Below, piece after piece: positions 18,612 to 27,355 of a stretch of 64,000 nucleotides of DNA. The stretch spans positions 1 through 64,000 of the forward strand of contig JAIPBE010000008.1 of the NCBI GenBank assembly GCA_021738725.1, written 5' to 3'. Below the pieces are notes generated by a model that searched no databases, was not told the origin of the DNA, and saw nothing but the letters and a program-made list of their open reading frames with translations. This stretch comes from Saprospiraceae bacterium. Its GTDB lineage: Bacteria; Bacteroidota; Bacteroidia; Chitinophagales; Saprospiraceae. The position numbers and the translations under genes are program-made. The stretch's first letter is position 1; each line of letters begins with the position of its first letter.

Positions 18612-19393
18612 GAGAGGAGGTTATGAGGTTATGAGTTTTGAGGGGAGGAGATTGGAGTCGAGGAGGAGTTAAACGCCAAGGCCCGGACGTTTTCAGTCTG
18701 GATCCCGACATGGCCAAAAGGGGCCATCGTCTGGGCACGAAGATTATTAGTCATTTCTGTGAGAGTAGAGGTAGCGCTAGTTCATTGGAAGGCTCCTGTT
18801 TACAACTCATCTTCAAAGAAACTCCAGAGGTAGGTGCAGTCCAACCTATTTGAACCCTGAAGGGGTTCAAGAGTATAGCCCCGGGTGAAACCCGGGGTAA
18901 AGATTCACCCAGGAATCAACCCTGAAGGGGTTGAAGAACTGCCCCATCCCGAATGAAATCTATTTAGGGCACCTCTGTCAACTTCCGAAATATACCAAGG
19001 CTCCATCAATCCAAGCGAGTATTGCCGTAGCCCCCCCTGAGAACTCGGGGTCGAGCTGTCCAGCCCTTCCATATTTGGTAATCAATGTGGCTTGTTGGTT
19101 CGAGTGTCTCACTCGAACCGGCTATTACGCGATGTCCCACCGCATCCTTTAGAAGGGGGTTCATGCTCGGGTTGGGGCTCAAATGGAGCGATCCGTTATC
19201 ATGTTCCGGTGGGGACACCGGCCGATAAAAGGAGCTGGTGAGACACCAGCACCAACAATGGTCCTTCCCCAACCCCGTTTACTCGAGGACCGAATGGCGC
19301 AGCACCAAATAGTTCTCCCATCCTCTTCAAAATAAAGCCCCCCGGGAATCCCCGAGGAGCTTTTTTATGTACAGTATAGAATTTAGACCGCTA
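18612..19393. repeat. Gene-free region with several families of short palindromes
   Basis: No credible gene lies in these 782 bp. It contains two copies of a palindrome around ACCCTGAAGGGGTT (18850-18870 and 18918-18935) flanking a GCCCCGGGTGAAACCCGGGG palindrome (18878-18897). Further on there are perfect hairpins at 19097-19119 (10-bp stem ggttcgagtg, loop tct), 19206-19221 (ccggtg stem) and 19234-19250 (gctggtg stem). They look like dispersed extragenic palindromic repeats. Short frames crossing the region have no protein-like composition. Confidence 0.65.
19330..19366 (-). terminator. Terminator of the thiolase gene
   Basis: Read on the minus strand: agctcctcgggg, loop attc, ccggggggct and a T-rich tail. 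The stem uses G-T wobbles that only work on the minus strand, fitting the thiolase transcript. Confidence 0.75.
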
Positions 19394-20572
19394 CTACAGC
19401 CGTTCAATGATCATGGCAGATGCACCGCCACCGCCATTGCAGATCGCAGCCATTCCATACTTACCCTTTTTCTGATGAAGGACATTATTCAATGTGGCCA
19501 GAATTCGTGCTCCTGACGCGCCGAGGGGGTGACCCAGTGAAACGGCACCACCAAACACATTGACCTTGTTGATGTCGATGCCCATCGCCTGATTAAAGGC
19601 GAGTACGACCACTGAAAAGGCTTCATTGACCTCGAAAAAGTCAATATCATTGAGTGAAAGACCGGCCCGCTTGAGGGCGAGTGGTGCCGCGAGGGCAGGA
19701 GCAGTCGTGAACCAATCTGGATCGTGAGAAGCATCGGCAAAGGAGACGATCCGGCCCACCGGGGTCAGATTGTGGTCCTTCACAGCTTGAGCACTGGCCA
19801 GGACAAGAGATGCAGCACCGTCGTTAATGGTAGAAGCATTTGCAGCCGTGACACTTCCTTCTTTGGTGAATACAGCCCGAAGATTCGGGATCTTGTCAAA
19901 CATCACATTCCGGAATTCCTCATCCTCCGTCATCATGACCGGGTCACCCTTCCGTTGTGGAATAGCGACCGGAATGATCTCGTTCTTGAAAGCTCCGTTT
20001 TCGGTGTGTTGTGCAGAAAGCTGATACGACCGGATCGCATAGGCATCCTGTTCTTCACGGGTGATATTGAATTTGGTTGCCGTCGCATCAGCGCAAGTAC
20101 CCATCGCTGCATGACTGTAGGCATCCTTCAGCCCGTCTCGTTCCAGGCCATCGACAAGTGCTCCACCGCCGTACTTATACCCCCAACGGGCGTTGGGTAC
20201 ATAGTAGGGGATGCTAGACATACTTTCCATACCTCCGGTTACGACGAGATCCTGGTAGCCCAACAGAATGCCCTGGGCTCCTAACATCGTCGCTTTCATT
20301 CCCGAGGCACATACTTTATTGATCAATGTCGTTGGGACAGTATTGGGGATGCCTCCGCCAATAGATGCCTGCTTGGCAGGGGCTTGTCCGAGATTGGCAG
20401 AGATGACATTCCCCATCAAGACTTCCTGAATGGCGGAAGGATCCACACCAGCCTTTTCCAATGCACCGGCAATCGCCTTTGCCCCAAGATCTGTTGCCGA
20501 AAATCCGGCAAGTTTCCCTCCGAAGCTCCCAATGGGCGTTCGGACTGCGGAAACGATAAAAACATCATTCAT
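19394..20572 (-). CDS. Acetyl-CoA C-acetyltransferase (thiolase)
   Basis: A 392-residue thiolase. It condenses two acetyl-CoA or cleaves 3-ketoacyl-CoA. The nucleophile is in KVCASGMKA (Cys near residue 88), the catalytic histidine in LGHPLGASGAR (near 350) and the second cysteine in CNGGGGASAM (near 380). Length is typical. ATG 20572 begins the expected DVFIVSAVRTPIGSF start; a longer frame exists upstream but would cross the promoter. It stands alone between a terminator and recN, so the pathway direction (ketone body, fatty acid or mevalonate) is not shown by context. Confidence 0.93.
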   Translation of the reverse strand: MNDVFIVSAVRTPIGSFGGKLAGFSATDLGAKAIAGALEKAGVDPSAIQEVLMGNVISANLGQAPAKQASIGGGIPNTVPTTLINKVCASGMKATMLGAQGILLGYQDLVVTGGMESMSSIPYYVPNARWGYKYGGGALVDGLERDGLKDAYSHAAMGTCADATATKFNITREEQDAYAIRSYQLSAQHTENGAFKNEIIPVAIPQRKGDPVMMTEDEEFRNVMFDKIPNLRAVFTKEGSVTAANASTINDGAASLVLASAQAVKDHNLTPVGRIVSFADASHDPDWFTTAPALAAPLALKRAGLSLNDIDFFEVNEAFSVVVLAFNQAMGIDINKVNVFGGAVSLGHPLGASGARILATLNNVLHQKKGKYGMAAICNGGGGASAMIIERL

Positions 20573-20610
20573 GTATCGTTGATTTTTATAAGTTCGAAGA
20601 TGATTCGCCG

Positions 20611-20618
20611 CAAAGGTA
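20611..20618 (-). promoter_or_regulatory. Putative -7 promoter element of thiolase
   Basis: TACCTTTG on the minus strand, an exact match to TAnnTTTG, 38 bp before ATG 20572. No clear TTG at -33. It supports the shorter thiolase start. Confidence 0.45.
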
Positions 20619-20692
20619 GTACCGATGATCGTCATTAACGTATTGGCGAATGAACGTCATCATTAACCCGGCATTCGGTAATTTTGTTGTCC

Positions 20693-22351
20693 ATGATAAA
20701 AAGACTCTCCATTCGCAATTATGTCCTGATCGATCAATTGGATCTGGATTTTGATCCGGGACTGACGATCGTCACCGGCGAAACCGGGGCCGGCAAGTCC
20801 ATTCTTTTGGGTGCTTTAGGCCTCATTCTGGGCGAACGAGCCGAAAGCGGCGTCCTCGCGGATGAGGATCAGAAAGCCGTGATCGAAGGCATATTTGCAA
20901 TCCGTGAATATGGGTTGCAGCCGTTTTTCACTGCGCATGATCTGGAATACAATGACGAGCTCATCCTCCGCAGGGAGATCATGCCCCACGGGCGTTCCAG
21001 AGCATTTATCAACGATAGCCCGGCTTCCCTCCAGATCCTTCGCGAACTGGGACGGAAATTGATCGATGTCCACCAACAATTCGATCAGCTGGATGTGTTG
21101 GAAGATGATTTTCAGATCAGTATGCTCGATGCACTGGCTGACCAATCACCTATGGTCGTTGATTACACGCGTAAATTCAAGATCTGGAAGCAGGATCTGG
21201 ACCGTTTGGAAAAGATGCGGGTCGAAGAGGCTACCAGTGAACAGGAACGGTCGTTTTTACAATTTCAAGTAGATGAGCTCCTGGCTGCAGGATTGCTGCC
21301 CGGCGAAAGCGAATCTCTGGAAGAGGAAGCAAAAACGCTTCGGCATGCAACGGAGATCCGGCAGGTGCTGGATGGGGCACATAGCCTTATTCAGGATGCG
21401 GATGGCTCGCCTGCAGATCAACTGGACGCCTTGATCCGATCCTTGCATCCGCTGCGATCCTATCACGCTGGCGTGGCACTATTGGCCGACCGTTTAGAGA
21501 GTGTACGGATCGAATTGGAGGATCTGGCTGGAGAAATGGAATCCCTGGCTGAAAAGATCGAAGCAGATCCTGCCCGGTTAGTTGAGGTGGAAAATCGACT
21601 GAATGCCATTAACAAGTTGCTGCTCAAACATCATGTGACGGATTCTGGCACATTGCTCGAGCGATTGAACGGGTTGGAAGATCAACTGCAAAACCTGGAT
21701 GGCAGACAAGCAGAAATTGATGCATTGCATAAGTCTGTTCAAAAGGAAGAAACTGATTTGAAAGAGATGGCTGCCATACTTTCATTGGCACGGCATGAGG
21801 TGGCCGGAACGTTTGCATCCAACATGATGCAGCGATTGGCCGATCTCGGGATGGGCAGTATGCGGATGGCCTTCCAGGTGGAGGAGACGGAGATTTTGAA
21901 ATGGAATGGAACGGACAAGATCACCTTTATGATGGCACAACAGGAAGGAGCGCGAATGGCGCCAGTCCGTCAGGCCGCCTCCGGTGGTGAGCTATCCAGG
22001 TTGACGCTGGTCATCAAAAGCCTGGTTGCTGCAGCCATTCCTCTACCCAGCCTGGTGTTTGACGAAATCGATGCCGGTGTTTCAGGGGCGGTGTCGATGA
22101 AAATGGGGGACCTGCTCACACGGATGGCGAAAGAACATCAATTGATCGTGATCACACATTCTCCTCAGATCGCCTCCCGCGCGAATTGTCACTATTACGT
22201 CTCCAAAGCCCCGGAAAACGGGGAAGTACGGACCCATGTGACAGTCTTGCAAGGTGAAGACAGGATCAAAGCCATAGCAGTCATGCTGAGTACCGATCCG
22301 CCGAGCAGCTCTGCCTTGGCAAATGCCAGGGAACTGGTAGCTTCAGAATAA
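20693..22351 (+). CDS. recN: DNA repair protein RecN
   Basis: An SMC-like ATPase that acts in recombinational double-strand break repair. The 552-residue protein has Walker A GETGAGKS near residue 30, a long coiled-coil middle (about 155-380), the QAASGGELSRLTLVIK signature and Walker B LVFDEIDAGVSG, then VITHSPQIASRA. All parts of the family are present and the length is normal. ATG 20693 starts the conserved IKRLSIRNYVLID strand; a TTG at 20684 is in frame but less likely. A -7-like TAATTTTG lies at 20679-20686, only 6 bp before ATG. Confidence 0.95.
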   Translation: MIKRLSIRNYVLIDQLDLDFDPGLTIVTGETGAGKSILLGALGLILGERAESGVLADEDQKAVIEGIFAIREYGLQPFFTAHDLEYNDELILRREIMPHGRSRAFINDSPASLQILRELGRKLIDVHQQFDQLDVLEDDFQISMLDALADQSPMVVDYTRKFKIWKQDLDRLEKMRVEEATSEQERSFLQFQVDELLAAGLLPGESESLEEEAKTLRHATEIRQVLDGAHSLIQDADGSPADQLDALIRSLHPLRSYHAGVALLADRLESVRIELEDLAGEMESLAEKIEADPARLVEVENRLNAINKLLLKHHVTDSGTLLERLNGLEDQLQNLDGRQAEIDALHKSVQKEETDLKEMAAILSLARHEVAGTFASNMMQRLADLGMGSMRMAFQVEETEILKWNGTDKITFMMAQQEGARMAPVRQAASGGELSRLTLVIKSLVAAAIPLPSLVFDEIDAGVSGAVSMKMGDLLTRMAKEHQLIVITHSPQIASRANCHYYVSKAPENGEVRTHVTVLQGEDRIKAIAVMLSTDPPSSSALANARELVASE

Positions 22352-22388
22352 AAAAAAGGCCTGCAGAGCATCTCTGCAGGCCTTTTTA
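22352..22388. terminator. Bidirectional terminator between recN and DUF2911 gene
   Basis: A perfect stem, aggcctgcagaga with tctctgcaggcct, flanked by an A run on one side and a T run on the other. It can serve both convergent genes. Confidence 0.9.
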
Positions 22389-22404
22389 ATCAAGCATCTA
22401 ATCC

Positions 22405-23241
22405 TTATTTGCCAGACCATTCAGCGATGGACTTTTCGTTCATACGAACATAGTCCTCATTTTTGGCCTCGGTGGCCATAGCCAGTGATTTCTTGGCGGC
22501 AGCAATGGCATCCTTCTTCTTGCCCATATCGGCCAGGATGAGAGATTCCATACGAAGAGTCCAGAATTTCGGATCCATGCTGTTGGCCTTTTGCACATAT
22601 TCCAGCGCCTTTCCCTTGTCCTTGCCGGATTCAAAGTAGTAGCGACCAGCAGAATAGTAGTCTCCAGCAACAGGACCGTTCATCGTCCGGTTGATCGTCT
22701 TCATGACCAGCTCGTCTGTAGGGACTGTAAGGGTCATAGGAACGATGGTTTTATCCCAGATCAAGGAAAGCTGGGCCTTGTCATTCTCCAGATTGTCGAT
22801 CATAAATGTCATCGATTCGACTGTGACCGGCATGCTGTAGGATTTTACCTTGAAACGAGCTGCTTCCTGATCAGCCTTCCACTCATCAGGAGTGCCCCAA
22901 TGAGAAACATCACTGTACAGGATCACTTCCCAGTCGTTTTCACCTGGAATGGTGTAGATAGCGTACTGTCCGGCTTTGATGGCATTGCCTTCAATACTGA
23001 CATCATCCGAGAAAGAGATCTTGGAAGAGGCATTCGCACCTGTGCGCCACATCGTGCCAAAAGGGACGAGGTCGCCAAAGATGTTACGGCCTTTAATACT
23101 TGGACGACTGAATTCCAGACTGACCTCCGTCAGACCAACCGTTTGGGTGATCTTACACATAGGGCTGGGTGCTGGCGTTTTGATTTGAGCGGTCAGACTT
23201 AAAGTCGCGAACGCAAATAGTAGAGTAAACAGATGTTTCAT
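22405..23241 (-). CDS. Exported DUF2911 domain protein with TPR-like tail
   Basis: A 278-residue protein with a signal peptide (MKHLFTLLFAFATLSLTAQ). Residues 25-170 match the DUF2911 family, with SRPSIKGRNIFGDLVPFG and WRTGAN as typical elements. Residues 185-278 form helical repeats resembling TPR (YYFESGKDKGKALEYVQKA and a second copy). The family is widespread in Bacteroidota and has no known activity. It is probably periplasmic. It is alone on its strand between a terminator and a separate gene. Confidence 0.85.
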   Translation of the reverse strand: MKHLFTLLFAFATLSLTAQIKTPAPSPMCKITQTVGLTEVSLEFSRPSIKGRNIFGDLVPFGTMWRTGANASSKISFSDDVSIEGNAIKAGQYAIYTIPGENDWEVILYSDVSHWGTPDEWKADQEAARFKVKSYSMPVTVESMTFMIDNLENDKAQLSLIWDKTIVPMTLTVPTDELVMKTINRTMNGPVAGDYYSAGRYYFESGKDKGKALEYVQKANSMDPKFWTLRMESLILADMGKKKDAIAAAKKSLAMATEAKNEDYVRMNEKSIAEWSGK

Positions 23242-23284
23242 AGAGGGGAATTTTTTGATGCAAACACAAAGAAAATGGAATTGT

Positions 23285-23974
23285 TCATCCTGTTGTGGCA
23301 GAATTCGAACTGGTATACCATTGGATCACCTGGTTTTCCGTTTTTCGTTGAATGTCGGGAACCTGTGCAGATGGAGCAGGATAACCCACCGGGATCAGTA
23401 AAAATGCGCGCTCATTTTCGGGACGTTGGAGAATGACCTGCAAGAAATTCATAGGGCTGGGCGTATGGGTGAGCGAGACCAGGCCGGCGTGATGGATGGC
23501 TGTGAGGAGGACCCCGCAAGCCAGGCCCACAGATTCATTGACGTAGTAGTTTTTCCGCTTTTGCCCGTCCTGATCCAGATCGTAGGCCTTTTTAAAAACG
23601 ATGATCAGCCAGGGAGCGATCTCCAAAAATGGCTTCTTCCAGTCGGTGGCAAAAGGGCGCAGATCATCCAGCCATTCTTCTGACATTCTGCCGTGGTAGT
23701 TTTCATACTCCTCTTTTTCAGCCGCCTCCCGGATCGCTTTTTTGATCTTGGGATCACTGACTGCACAAAAAGTCCAGGGTTGCTTATGGGCACCGGAAGG
23801 GGCAGTGGATGCCGACATGATCAGGGTTCGGATCAAAGCAGCCGGGACAGGTCGATCACTGAATTCACGAAGGGTGCGTCGACCGTTCACCTCATGGTAA
23901 AACCACTCCGCCCGTTGCTGCATTGCATCCAACGGGTACTCTTCCGGGGTATATGGGATGAACTTATTCGTCAT
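23285..23974 (-). CDS. Nitroreductase family protein
   Basis: A 229-residue flavoprotein of the FMN-dependent nitroreductase fold. It begins near GRRTLREFSDRPVP (FMN phosphate contacts) and has SASTAPSGAHKQPWTFC, the pattern seen in the iodotyrosine deiodinase/BluB-like branch, and SVGLACGVLLTAIHHAGL. Substrate unknown. It is followed on the same strand by an SDR upstream at 14 bp distance (23988), so both may be one transcript, with the SDR first. Confidence 0.85.
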   Translation of the reverse strand: MTNKFIPYTPEEYPLDAMQQRAEWFYHEVNGRRTLREFSDRPVPAALIRTLIMSASTAPSGAHKQPWTFCAVSDPKIKKAIREAAEKEEYENYHGRMSEEWLDDLRPFATDWKKPFLEIAPWLIIVFKKAYDLDQDGQKRKNYYVNESVGLACGVLLTAIHHAGLVSLTHTPSPMNFLQVILQRPENERAFLLIPVGYPAPSAQVPDIQRKTENQVIQWYTSSNSATTG

Positions 23975-23987
23975 GGGTCAAGTCATT

Positions 23988-24704
23988 TTACAGGTCGCCA
24001 AGTTGCGGTCGGATCAGGATCTCCTCTACGACGGCAGCTGATCGGAGGGTATAAGCTGTCCAGACAAGTGATGCCAGATCTTCTGCATTCATCAGACGAT
24101 CCTCGGGCAGGTCCGCATCCGCCCAGGAGGCTGACCATGTGGCACCGGGAATGAGCGCTGTAACCCGAATACCGGAAGACATCAATTCAGCGCGCAACGA
24201 TCGGGAGAAACCCAACATGGCAAATTTAGTGATCGCATAGGTAGACCCTCCTGGATAGGCCTGTAGACTGGCCACGGAGCACAGGTTGAAAATATGGCCC
24301 TCCCCCTTTTTGATCATTCCGGGCAGGAGATCCCGGGTCAGATGGTAGGCACTGAAGAGATTGATCTGCATGGTCTTTTCCAGGATGCCCTGTTCTTCAT
24401 CCAGGATAGATCCGGGTTTGAAGATGCCGGCATTGTTGACCAGGATGGCCGGGGCTTTCGTGACGGAGAGGACAGATTTGCTGAAAGAAGCGACTTCTGC
24501 CGGCTTGTTCAAGTCGGCGACAAATAGATGGACAGGAACATCGGGAAAGGATTCCTGGAGTGTGTTGAAGAATGTATCAAGGTCCTTTTTGTGGCGGGAA
24601 CAGCCGATCAATCCGATCCCTTCTCGGGCAAATCGGAGGGCGATTGCGCGACCGATCCCTTTCGTGATCCCTGTGATGACAGCATAATGTGGTATGGTTG
24701 GCAT
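23988..24704 (-). CDS. Short-chain dehydrogenase/reductase
   Basis: A 238-residue SDR. The nucleotide-binding motif is TGITKGIG, NNAG follows near residue 85, and the catalytic set is Ser in NLCSVAS with YAITK (YxxxK) near residue 155. It resembles FabG-like reductases, but the substrate cannot be told. ATG 24704 places the first beta strand (HYAVITG) right after the start; an upstream in-frame start would add ten residues. It is divergent from the MlaE-like gene, and the spacer between them is short. Confidence 0.88.
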   Translation of the reverse strand: MPTIPHYAVITGITKGIGRAIALRFAREGIGLIGCSRHKKDLDTFFNTLQESFPDVPVHLFVADLNKPAEVASFSKSVLSVTKAPAILVNNAGIFKPGSILDEEQGILEKTMQINLFSAYHLTRDLLPGMIKKGEGHIFNLCSVASLQAYPGGSTYAITKFAMLGFSRSLRAELMSSGIRVTALIPGATWSASWADADLPEDRLMNAEDLASLVWTAYTLRSAAVVEEILIRPQLGDL

Positions 24705-24807
24705 AGGACCTGGTTGATTGACAAAAGTAACCAAATCACGCAGGGAAATGGGATTGATAGCGGAGAGGATTATCTTCGCCCCCAGTTCACATTCTGCCCT
24801 CTGTTCT

Positions 24808-25563
24808 ATGTTCGCAGGTATCGTTCAAATCTTTACAGACTTCGGTCGATGGATTCTCCTGATGCGTCAGGCCTTTCAACGGCCGGAGAAATGGTCGATG
24901 TACTGGAAGGAGACGGTTCGTCAGATGTATGACATCGGGATCGGATCACTGATCATTGTGGCGTTGATCTCCATTTTCATGGGCGCTGTGGCGGCTATCC
25001 AGTTTGCCTACCAACTGAGTGGACAGCTGATTCCCATCTGGTATATCGGGTATATCGTTCGCGATCTGGCTATTCTGGAGTCGGCACCAACGATCACGTG
25101 TCTGGTTCTGGCCGGTAAGGTCGGTTCGAATATGGCTGCCGAACTCGGCGGGATGCGGCAAAAAGAACACATCGATGCCATGGAAATCATGGGGGTCAAT
25201 ACTGCCAGTTATCTGATCATGCCCAAATTGGTAGCGGCCGTTGTGGTGATCCCACTATTGGTCTATGTATCTGCTTTTGTGGCGATGATCGGTGGATTTC
25301 TGGCCAGTGTGCCCACTGGTGTGATGACCGCCTCTGAATATACAAGGGGCTTACTGGCTTTCTACGAGCCTTATAATGTGTTCATTATGTCGGTAAAGTC
25401 GGTGGTCTTTGCATTTATCCTGACTGCTGTCTCCACCTATCAGGGGTATTTTGTCAAGATCGGAAGCATAGAATTGGGAAAGGCCAGTACCCAGGCTGTC
25501 GTGGTGAGCAATATTCTGATACTGCTGGCTGATTACATCATCGCCCTGGTCATGACCGGTTAA
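24808..25563 (+). CDS. MlaE family lipid transport permease
   Basis: A 251-residue integral membrane protein of the MlaE/YrbE family, which in Gram-negative bacteria moves phospholipids between inner and outer membranes. Five to six hydrophobic segments are visible, with the family marks SAPTITCLVLAGKVGSNMAAELG and EHIDAMEIMGV (the coupling region). ATG 24808 is preferred because the usual MlaE N-terminal amphipathic helix (GRWILLMRQAF) follows. A near-match to the -7 element (TATCTTCG, 24771-24778) lies upstream. The ATPase gene follows after 10 bp; an MCE-domain protein is not seen in this window. Confidence 0.92.
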   Translation: MFAGIVQIFTDFGRWILLMRQAFQRPEKWSMYWKETVRQMYDIGIGSLIIVALISIFMGAVAAIQFAYQLSGQLIPIWYIGYIVRDLAILESAPTITCLVLAGKVGSNMAAELGGMRQKEHIDAMEIMGVNTASYLIMPKLVAAVVVIPLLVYVSAFVAMIGGFLASVPTGVMTASEYTRGLLAFYEPYNVFIMSVKSVVFAFILTAVSTYQGYFVKIGSIELGKASTQAVVVSNILILLADYIIALVMTG

Positions 25564-25573
25564 TGAGGAAGCT

Positions 25574-26353
25574 GTGATTGAAGCGAAAAACATACAAATG
25601 GCGTTTGGCCAGACGGAGGTCCTCAAAGGGATCTCTGCCCGATTTGAACGAGGCAAGACCAACTTGATCATTGGTCAGTCGGGTGCGGGCAAGACCGTCT
25701 TTCTCAAAGTTCTGGTTGGTCTGCTGCAGCCGATAGAAGGACAGGTCCTGTATGATGGTAAAGATGTGACCCACCTGACCCATAAAGAGCTGCGTACAGT
25801 ACGCATGGCCGTCGGTATGTTATTTCAAGGGTCGGCCCTGTTCGATTTTATGACAGTGGAAGAGAATATCCGCTTCCCGCTGGATATGTTCACCAACTGG
25901 ACACGAAAGGAAAAGCTCGATCGGGTCAATTATTGTCTGGAACGGGTCAATCTGGAAAATGTGAATGACAAGTTTCCCAGTGAGGTGTCAGGAGGCATGC
26001 AGAAGAGGGTAGGGATCGCCCGTGCCATCGTCCTCAAACCCAAGTTTCTGTTTTGTGATGAACCCAATTCCGGATTGGATCCCAAGACCTCCATGTTGAT
26101 CGATGATCTGATCCTGAGTATCACCCGGGAGAACGATATCACCACGGTCATCAACACGCACGATATGAACTCGGTGATGGAGATCGGCGAGAATATTATT
26201 TTACTGCACAATGGAGAGATCGCCTGGCAGGGCAGTGCCCATGAAGTTTTGGGCAGTAAAAATGACTACCTGCAGGAGTTCATCTTTGCCTCACCCTTCC
26301 TGCAACGGTTGCGGAAAGCTGCATTGGATCAGGGTCTGAGTGACCAGATCTAA
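25574..26353 (+). CDS. MlaF family ABC transporter ATP-binding protein
   Basis: A 259-residue ATPase. Walker A GQSGAGKT, signature EVSGGMQKRVGIARAI, Walker B KFLFCDEPNSGLDP and the H-loop INTHDMNSV are all present, and the phenylalanine-rich C-terminus is as in MlaF. It starts with GTG at 25574, preceded by a purine-rich AATGAGGAAGC ribosome site. It pairs with the MlaE-like permease 10 bp upstream. Together they would power lipid transport for the outer membrane. Confidence 0.93.
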   Translation: MIEAKNIQMAFGQTEVLKGISARFERGKTNLIIGQSGAGKTVFLKVLVGLLQPIEGQVLYDGKDVTHLTHKELRTVRMAVGMLFQGSALFDFMTVEENIRFPLDMFTNWTRKEKLDRVNYCLERVNLENVNDKFPSEVSGGMQKRVGIARAIVLKPKFLFCDEPNSGLDPKTSMLIDDLILSITRENDITTVINTHDMNSVMEIGENIILLHNGEIAWQGSAHEVLGSKNDYLQEFIFASPFLQRLRKAALDQGLSDQI

Positions 26354-26707
26354 GGCCTGGATCCTTCGAGATTGGCTTATAACACGGCGCCCTCTGTGGC
26401 TGTCGTTGCTTTGGCAGGGGCCATAGCAGTGAAATATCCAATTGTCGTAAGAAGTGCGCTGAGAAGTAGAAATGGGGTCATCGGAATCGGTTTGGGTGGT
26501 ATACGAAGACAAAGATATTATGTTTTATTATATATAATGATATTTATAATATAATCATATTGTGTTTTCTGCTTGCATATCAAAGATGAATGATACTGGG
26601 CGTTGACAGGCCTGGCAATGAGGAAACGGTCAGGGTCGATTCCGGAACGGTCGACATTCAGAATGATAGGCCTGATATCACCATTAAAAAAATGCTCTTC
26701 CGAGATA
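26354..26707. other. Intergenic region without a recognisable gene
   Basis: A 350-bp stretch before the tRNA promoter. It holds an AT-only run (about 26518-26560) that could bend or melt easily. A 60-codon frame at 26372 has no family likeness and no ribosome site. No terminator for the mlaEF-like operon is obvious. Confidence 0.4.
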
Positions 26708-26738
26708 TTGCAAGGATTAACAAGAAGAATTACCTTTG
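26708..26738 (+). promoter_or_regulatory. Promoter of tRNA-Leu(CAG)
   Basis: TTG at 26708-26710, 20-nt spacer, TACCTTTG at 26731-26738. This is a full match to the Bacteroidota TTG/TAnnTTTG promoter and leaves an 80-nt 5' leader before the tRNA. Confidence 0.7.
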
Positions 26739-26818
26739 CACCCCGGCGATGATCGAATCTTCCTGAAGAGGAGGAGATGGCCGGATCGGTACCTCCCGAC
26801 AAAGAGGTGAAGTGCCTT

Positions 26819-26902
26819 GCCCGTGTGGCGAAATTGGTAGACGCGCTGGCTTCAGGAGCCAGTGGTAGCAATACTGTGCTGGTTCGAGTCCAGTCGCGGG
26901 CA
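26819..26902 (+). tRNA. tRNA-Leu(CAG)
   Basis: An 84-nt leucine tRNA with a class II variable arm. The acceptor stem pairs GCCCGTG (26819-26825) with CGCGGGC (26895-26901). The anticodon stem is ctggc/gccag with loop ttcagga, giving anticodon CAG at 26853-26855 (codon CUG). The T arm has GGTTCGAGTCC. CCA is not encoded. It is followed directly by the palindrome array that repeats its 3' end. Confidence 0.95.
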
Positions 26903-27022
26903 CATAATAAAGACCTCAGCAGAGAGAAGATCTCAGGCTGGGGTTTTTTCATTTCAAGGAACCATCTCCGCGACTGGACGAGAAGTTTATCCGCCGGCTG
27001 GCGGAAGTCCAGTCGCGGGCAC
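26903..27022 (+). repeat. tRNA-derived palindromic unit 1 with terminator
   Basis: A hairpin terminator (26910-26952, tcagc/gctgg core then six T) is followed by a perfect 12-bp stem, ccgcgactggac (26968-26979) with its complement (27007-27018). The inner part is gagaagtttat, then a small ccgcc/ggcgg hairpin. The right arm plus four bases (27007-27022) is identical to the last 16 nt of the tRNA and one base beyond. Confidence 0.85.
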
Positions 27023-27138
27023 AATGAAGACCTTAGCATGAGTGAATCTCAGGCTAGGGTCTTTTCATTTGTAGAAACGAGCTCTGCGACTGGGCGAGAA
27101 GTTTATCCGCCGGCTGGCGGAAGTCCAGTCGCGGGCAC
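27023..27138 (+). repeat. tRNA-derived palindromic unit 2 with terminator
   Basis: Same plan as the unit before it. The terminator stem is gaccttagc/gctagggtc (27028-27066). The outer stem is gcgactgggc (27086-27095) with gtccagtcgc (27123-27132), one G-T-type mismatch. The inner ccgcc/ggcgg hairpin is unchanged. Confidence 0.85.
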
Positions 27139-27355
27139 ATAATAAAGACCTCAGCAGAGAGAAGATCTCATGCTGGGGTCTTTTCATTTCAAGGAACCAT
27201 CTCCGCGACTGGACGAGAAGTTTATCCCGCCGCTACAAAATGGGACCGACGGAGGAGGGACACATTTTGTGCAAGCGGGGAGTCCAAGTTTATCCCGCCG
27301 CTAGGACTTCATCATGAAGGATGAGTGATTAGAAGTCCTCAGGCGGGACGGGCAC
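27139..27355 (+). repeat. tRNA-derived palindromic unit 3, compound form
   Basis: The terminator (27147-27186) and left arm (27203-27214) match unit 1. The inner hairpin is larger: cccgc and gcggg close an acaaaatg/cattttgt stem around a gaccgacggaggaggga core. A second hairpin (aggactt/aagtcct inside tcccgcc/ggcggga, 27292-27348) is inserted inside the right arm, so the unit ends with only cgggcac of the tRNA-like sequence. Confidence 0.8.

Noticed and set aside
18638-18853. Short frame after the sugar transferase gene
   Set aside because: It runs into the CCCTGAAGGGG palindrome region and has no protein-like pattern.
26372-26554. A 60-codon frame after the MlaF-like gene
   Set aside because: No ribosome site or family; its end lies in an AT-only run. 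Kept as intergenic.
26518-27142. Open frames on both strands running through tRNA-Leu(CAG) and the first repeats
   Set aside because: They cross a tRNA gene and repeat units; the peptide is a translation of tRNA and palindromes.
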